A stretch of DNA of 36,242 nucleotides from DASYXW01 sp035934405 (lineage in GTDB: Bacteria; Acidobacteriota; Terriglobia; UBA7540), in NCBI GenBank assembly GCA_035934405.1, contig DASYXW010000088.1:1-36242 (forward strand), read 5' to 3'. This document shows, piece by piece, positions 32,575-36,242 of the stretch (position 1 is its first letter; the number at the start of each line of letters is the position of its first letter). The notes beneath the pieces were generated by a model. That model made no database searches. It saw nothing but the letters and a program-made list of their open reading frames with translations, and had not been told where the DNA came from. The position numbers and the translations under genes were made by a program.

Positions 32575-33780
32575 ATGACTCCACACCGCGACTCTTCTTC
32601 AAGTTCATTGCAGCCCGAGAACGCCCGCCGCGCGTTGTGCCTTGCCGTGGCGCTGGCCGCCACCTGCTGTGTGCTCGCCTGGCAGGCGCTGACCGTCCAT
32701 TACACCTACCACGGGAATTGGACCGGACTCTTTTGCACCGGCTCGGAGTTCAAACCCGTTCCGGCGCCGCTCCGATCGGAGAACATTTACATCTTTCAAG
32801 GCAAGACCGGGTATGACGGCCAGGAATACCACTACATCGCCCACGATCCGCTGATGCGGCGGGGTTTTTCCGCCAGCCTGGAAAACGCCCGGTTCCGCTA
32901 TCGCCGCATCCTGGTTGAGGGTCTGGCTTTCCTGCTCGCCTTCGGACGGGATCGCGCCATTGACACCGCTTACTTCAGCGTCATCGCGGGTTTCATCCTG
33001 CTCGGTTCGTATTGGCTGGCGCGGTTCAGTGTGAAGTTTGGATACTCGGCATGGCTCGGCCTGTTGTTTCCGCTGGTGCCCGCCGTTCTGGCCTCCATCG
33101 ATCGCATGGTGGTGGATGCCCCGCTCGCCGCCTGCTCGGTGGCTTTCGCGCTGTACACGCGGGAACGCTCGCCCTGGAAGCTCTACGCTGTGCTGGTGGC
33201 GGCGGCGCTGACGCGTGAGACCGGCTTGCTGCTGATCGCCGCCTACGCGCTGTATTTGCTGAGCGAGAGACGCCTCAAGGCGGCCGTTGTTTTCTCGACC
33301 GCTGCGGTTCCGACGCTGGGCTGGTACGCGTTTGTCCACCTCCACACCGGGCCCGGCCCCACCGGCTTCATCTCGCTGGTGCCGCTCGCCGGCCTCATCG
33401 GCCGCATGATTCACCCCGTCGTCTACCACTATTCGGCGGCCGCCAACGCCCTGCTTTACGCCCTCGATTACCTGGCGCTCGGAGGGGTGGTGGCGGCGCT
33501 CGTCTGGGCCTTCCGCCTGGCGTACCAGCGCGTTTGGAACCCGGTCGCCGTCGCCATCTATTTGTTTGCCGCCCTCACGATCGCGCTCGGGCCGGGAGAC
33601 CCCTGGGTGGAGGTTCTGGCGTTCGGCCGTTCGCTGACGCCGCTCTTTCTGTTGATCGCCCTCGAAGGACTGCCGGCCGGGCAAGTGACCGCAGCGCTGC
33701 CCATCGCGGCCATGGACCCGCGGATTGTCCTTGAAATGGGCCGGCAGGTCTTCAACGTGGTGCACGGAATCCTGCGCTGA
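32575..33780 (+). CDS. Multi-pass membrane protein, GT-C-like (AZOBR_p60025-type glycopolymer protein)
   Basis: 401 residues with about nine hydrophobic segments. Seen: a first membrane segment (about 20-40), the periplasmic-side motif YHGNWTGLFCTGSEFKP, ENIYIFQGKTGYDGQEYHYI, then HDPLMRRGF and RFRYRRILVEGLAFLLAFGR, followed by further helices. This conserved loop is the pattern I associate with the AZOBR_p60025 family of cell-surface glycopolymer formation proteins; I recall the family from its motif and cannot verify it here. An Asp-rich loop (GYDGQ, YIAHD) is typical of GT-C enzymes using lipid-phosphate sugars. The GT2 at 33826 might supply such a donor. Confidence 0.72.
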   Translation: MTPHRDSSSSSLQPENARRALCLAVALAATCCVLAWQALTVHYTYHGNWTGLFCTGSEFKPVPAPLRSENIYIFQGKTGYDGQEYHYIAHDPLMRRGFSASLENARFRYRRILVEGLAFLLAFGRDRAIDTAYFSVIAGFILLGSYWLARFSVKFGYSAWLGLLFPLVPAVLASIDRMVVDAPLAACSVAFALYTRERSPWKLYAVLVAAALTRETGLLLIAAYALYLLSERRLKAAVVFSTAAVPTLGWYAFVHLHTGPGPTGFISLVPLAGLIGRMIHPVVYHYSAAANALLYALDYLALGGVVAALVWAFRLAYQRVWNPVAVAIYLFAALTIALGPGDPWVEVLAFGRSLTPLFLLIALEGLPAGQVTAALPIAAMDPRIVLEMGRQVFNVVHGILR

Positions 33781-33825
33781 TATTCCCGAAGGCGCGGCGA
33801 TGGTTTTCCATGAGAGAGGGTTTGA

Positions 33826-34569
33826 ATGGTCAAGGTTTCCGTGGTCATTCCGGTATACAACGAGCGCTCGACCATTGAGGCGCTGCTGGCCCGCGTCCAG
33901 GCCGTCGACATGAACAAGGAAATCATCATCGTGGATGACGGCTCCACGGACGGAACGCGCGACTTGCTGCAGCAAGTAGCTCAGTCGGCGACGCGGCAAC
34001 CTGCCGGCCTCAGCTTGCCTCAGACCGGTGCCTGGTTGCGCACCGAAAACATCAGGGTGGTCTTTCAGCCGCGGAATCGCGGCAAGGGGGCGGCGCTTCG
34101 CGCCGGATTCGAGCTTGCCCAGGGAGAAGTCGTCATCATCCAAGATGCCGATCTGGAATACGATCCAGGGGATTACTTCGACCTCCTGAAGCCGGTGGAG
34201 AGCGGTGTGGCCGACGTGGTTTATGGCTCGCGGTTTCTCGGCGGGCCGCACCGCGTCTTGTTTTTCTGGCACTATGTGGGAAACAAGTTCCTAACCCTGC
34301 TCTCGAATATGCTGTCGAACCTCAACCTGACGGACGTGTGGACGTGCTACAAGGTCTTCCGGCGGCCGGTGCTCGAGAGCCTTGACCTGAAGGAGGACCG
34401 GTTCGGCTTCGAAGCCGAGATTACCGCCAAGCTGGCGCGCGGCCGCTGGCGCGTGTATGAGATCCCGGTTTCCTACTACGGCCGCACCTATTCCGAAGGC
34501 AAGAAGATCACCTGGCGCGACGGCTTTCGCGGCATTTGGAGCACCCTTCGGTACAACCTCCTTTCCTAG
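33826..34569 (+). CDS. Glycosyltransferase family 2, dolichyl/polyprenyl-phosphate mannose synthase-like
   Basis: 247 residues, soluble GT-A domain. Seen: VSVVIPVYNERSTIEALL, IIIVDDGSTDGTRDLL, the metal-binding IQDADLEYDP (D-x-D), VVYGSRFLGG, TDVWTCYKVFRR and FGFEAEITAKLAR, all typical of DPM1-like enzymes. A lengthened loop (about residues 53-72) with AWLRTENIR is unusual. Known: relatives transfer mannose or glucose to polyprenyl phosphate, which GT-C enzymes then use on the outer side. It follows the GT-C-like gene by 45 bases, which fits this pairing. It is the last gene of the plus-strand locus, convergent with the TPR gene. Confidence 0.88.
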   Translation: MVKVSVVIPVYNERSTIEALLARVQAVDMNKEIIIVDDGSTDGTRDLLQQVAQSATRQPAGLSLPQTGAWLRTENIRVVFQPRNRGKGAALRAGFELAQGEVVIIQDADLEYDPGDYFDLLKPVESGVADVVYGSRFLGGPHRVLFFWHYVGNKFLTLLSNMLSNLNLTDVWTCYKVFRRPVLESLDLKEDRFGFEAEITAKLARGRWRVYEIPVSYYGRTYSEGKKITWRDGFRGIWSTLRYNLLS

Positions 34570-34587
34570 CGCGGCCGCCAGCACCTG

Positions 34588-35889
34588 TTACCGTCCTTGA
34601 ATCGCAGGTTCGGAAGCCGGCGTGAGCTTGACGTCATCCACCCAGACCTTTCCGGCGATGAGGCTGTCAATTTTTTCACTCGGCAGGCGGGAGACGGAGA
34701 TGCCCACCAGCTCCGTCTTCGGACCCGTCTTGACGTCCATATCGATCTGGCTCCAGCCCGGTGTGGTGCCGAGGAGCGATGCGCTGAAGAGGTCCAGGGC
34801 GCGCGGGTCATAGTAATCGCGGACCTCAATGCGCGGCCCGCTGTCGGTGGTAATGCCCTCCGTCTTCATGAAGGCCCGAAGGTGGTACAAGTGGTCGGGC
34901 TCAACCCGCACCATCTGAAACGTGCTGCCGTAATAGGGGTTCTGATTTCCCGGAAACCGGAGCAAGAGTGAATGGGCGCCGGAGTGAAACGTGGTGCGGT
35001 CGAGGCTCACGTCCACGCCCGCGGCGGCGTAAATTCGCCAGTCAAAGCCCATGTTGAGCAAGCCGTCCTCAAAATCGCCGTTAATCACAAGGTTCTGGGG
35101 CGTCTCACTCTCCGTCGGGCTGAGCAAACCTCTCTTCACGCAGTAGCTCCAAACGCTGTAGGCTTCGGCCGGCTGCTTGATGCCGACCAGCGCATCGAGA
35201 TAGCCGGAGACGGACCTCGGGTCGAAGGTCTGCCGCTCCGCTGCAATGCGATCCCACACCTTCTCAGCCTCCGGGTATTTCTTGTTGCCCACGAGATACG
35301 ACAGGTAGGAGTTTTCCGCCGCGAACTCGGCCGGAATCAACTGCGCCAGGATGGTCGAGGCGTCGCCGGAGGCTTTCCAGGCGATGTTAAAGATGGGCCC
35401 ATCGTAGTCGCGGGTGCCGGCGAGAACCGCCTTGAAGTGCCGGAACGAATCCTCGGTTTGGCCGTGCAGCAGGAGAAAGTTCCCCACCGCCCATTGAAAG
35501 CCCGGCTGACTGGGGGCCAGGAAATCCGTCCGGCTAAGAGCGGCGGCGGCTTGGTCGCTCTCGCCCTGCAGTTGGAGCGCGCCAGCCAGGCTGACCCAGG
35601 CCTCCGCATCGTCGGGATTCAGGGCCACCGCCCGCCGCAACTCTGCCAAGGCGCCCTCGGGGTCAATGTTCTCGGGCTCGTATTGTAGGGAGCGTCCCAG
35701 CTTCAAGTGGTAGTCCGAGTCGCTCGGATCGAGCCGGGTGGCGAGTCGAAGCTCGGGTACGGTGAGCCGGTGGGCGACCAGATCCGCGGCGTAGGTCTTG
35801 CCCACCCAGATCGCCAAAGCCAGAAACGCCGCCGCCTCCAGCGCCAAGGCCACAAACTTGGTGAGGTTACTCGATAGAGTCATTCGCAT
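34588..35889 (-). CDS. Membrane-anchored TPR protein with C-terminal jelly-roll (CBM-like) domain
   Basis: 433 residues. Seen: one N-terminal hydrophobic segment (about 10-33) followed by TPR-type helix pairs (about 50-250) such as YHLKLGRSLQYEP and ALAELRRAVALNPDDAEAWV. A beta-rich region then begins LVINGDFEDGLLNMGFDW (about 268-425) with VSLDRTTFHSGAHSLLL, the usual start of CBM4/9-like jelly rolls. Most of the protein should be outside the inner membrane. ATG 35889 is used with GGAG nine bases upstream. It faces the polysaccharide locus convergently, 18 bases away. Such proteins accompany O-antigen ligase-type genes in Acidobacteriota as I recall; role in binding or assembling the glycan is inference. 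Confidence 0.75.
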   Translation of the reverse strand: MRMTLSSNLTKFVALALEAAAFLALAIWVGKTYAADLVAHRLTVPELRLATRLDPSDSDYHLKLGRSLQYEPENIDPEGALAELRRAVALNPDDAEAWVSLAGALQLQGESDQAAAALSRTDFLAPSQPGFQWAVGNFLLLHGQTEDSFRHFKAVLAGTRDYDGPIFNIAWKASGDASTILAQLIPAEFAAENSYLSYLVGNKKYPEAEKVWDRIAAERQTFDPRSVSGYLDALVGIKQPAEAYSVWSYCVKRGLLSPTESETPQNLVINGDFEDGLLNMGFDWRIYAAAGVDVSLDRTTFHSGAHSLLLRFPGNQNPYYGSTFQMVRVEPDHLYHLRAFMKTEGITTDSGPRIEVRDYYDPRALDLFSASLLGTTPGWSQIDMDVKTGPKTELVGISVSRLPSEKIDSLIAGKVWVDDVKLTPASEPAIQGR

Positions 35890-35913
35890 AGGATTCGCTC
35901 CGCGACTTCATGA

Positions 35914-35959
35914 ATGATTGACTCATTGGCTCATTGACTCATTGACTCAATGACTCAAT
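35914..35959. repeat. ATTGACTC tandem repeat
   Basis: Degenerate copies of ATTGACTC/ATTGGCTC/AATGACTC lie directly upstream of the TPR gene. A looser set (GATTGAGTC, CATTGAGC, GTCATTG) occurs at 35995-36040. They occupy most of 35890-36107, where no gene is seen. Confidence 0.7.
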
Positions 35960-36044
35960 CCGCCAGAGGCAAAGTTTATCATGGTCTTCATCGAGTGATT
36001 CAGTGATTGAGTCATCGGGCCATTGAGCTATCGGGTCATTGTTT

Positions 36045-36065
36045 GAAATCTGTAATTTGAAATCT
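36045..36065. repeat. GAAATCT-type repeat pair
   Basis: GAAATCT occurs at 36045-36051 and 36059-36065 with TTT-rich spacing. Reversed, it reads AGATTTC and resembles the tract at 12320-12382 on the other side of the polysaccharide locus. Confidence 0.45.
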
Positions 36066-36107
36066 CCGATGCTCCGCGCCCTGACCCCTGATCCCTGGCC
36101 CCCTTCC

Positions 36108-36242
36108 CTACCTCCTCCACCACGGCATGGGCTTGGCCCAGCGCCGGCCGTCGCCGCGGCCCGTGCGCCAGCGCTCGCGCTCCTCCGGCGGGCAGGGCGT
36201 CTGGGCCAGCCAGCGCGCGTCTTCCAGCATCCGCTGCCGCAT
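36108..36242 (-). CDS. C-terminal part of an unknown protein (cut by window edge)
   Basis: An open minus-strand frame of 44 codons reaches the window end, reading MRQRMLEDARWLAQTPCPP, then EERERWRTGRGDGRRW, then AKPMPWWRR and stop (36108-36110). The first ATG is at the very edge, so the true start may lie outside. The composition is coding-like (Arg/Trp-rich, no repeats). No family is recognised. Confidence 0.45.
   Translation of the reverse strand: MRQRMLEDARWLAQTPCPPEERERWRTGRGDGRRWAKPMPWWRR

Noticed and set aside
30191..32608. An 805-codon open frame on the minus strand
   Set aside because: It is antisense to hddC, gmhB and the Wzy_C gene, which all carry family motifs. Its translation is rich in His, Gln, Arg and Gly with no domain. 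Long antisense frames are expected at this GC content.
32605..34272. A 555-codon minus-strand frame
   Set aside because: It lies antisense to the GT-C-like and GT2 genes, both well supported, and shows only low-complexity composition.

Overview
The window is a high-GC bacterial chromosome segment of 36,242 bases. It is most likely from a member of the Acidobacteriota or a similar soil lineage. I infer this from the gene families and intergenic repeats; there is no rRNA or other phylogenetic marker here. I see no tRNA, rRNA, CRISPR array, transposase or phage gene.

Left part (1-7765, + strand): a patatin-like lipase overlapping a DUF2461 gene, a small outer-membrane beta-barrel, a secreted Pro/Gln-rich protein, a 564-residue P-loop protein of the HprK/PEPCK type, and a CheY-like receiver overlapping a PilB/GspE-type assembly ATPase. 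Middle block (7848-10552, - strand): an apparent operon of ilvD, a peroxiredoxin and a DinB-family protein. The peroxiredoxin has an in-frame TGA exactly where the peroxidatic cysteine codon should be, and the same reading frame continues as normal peroxiredoxin. This is best read as a selenoprotein (Sec48, 159 residues). Then come a conserved hypothetical (11002-11457) and an intact DUF433 antitoxin-type gene followed by a frameshifted DUF5615 toxin-type pseudogene.

Right part (12392-34569, + strand): about 22 kb of tightly packed, often overlapping genes for a surface or exported polysaccharide. It holds four GT4 and two GT2 glycosyltransferases, a GT-C-like membrane protein, two O-antigen polymerase/ligase-type membrane proteins, two phosphoglycosyl transferases (one lacking its catalytic Asp), a methyltransferase, a secreted clan-A glycosidase (PslG-like in position), galE and an RmlA-like nucleotidyltransferase. 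It also holds gmd and rmd, plus gmhA, hddA, gmhB and hddC, which is the full set for GDP-D-glycero-alpha-D-manno-heptose. The polymer therefore probably contains heptose together with D-rhamnose, or a 6-deoxyheptose if the dehydratase acts on GDP-heptose. No Wzx flippase, Wzz co-polymerase, export porin or GDP-mannose supply gene is in view, so the locus probably needs partners elsewhere.

A convergent gene for a membrane-anchored TPR protein with a C-terminal jelly-roll-like domain (34588-35889, -) closes the locus. The last bases carry tandem repeats and the end of one further minus-strand ORF cut by the window edge.

Most notable points: the Sec peroxiredoxin, the combined heptose/6-deoxyhexose locus, the degenerate phosphoglycosyl transferase, the HprK/PEPCK-like protein and the decayed toxin beside an intact antitoxin.
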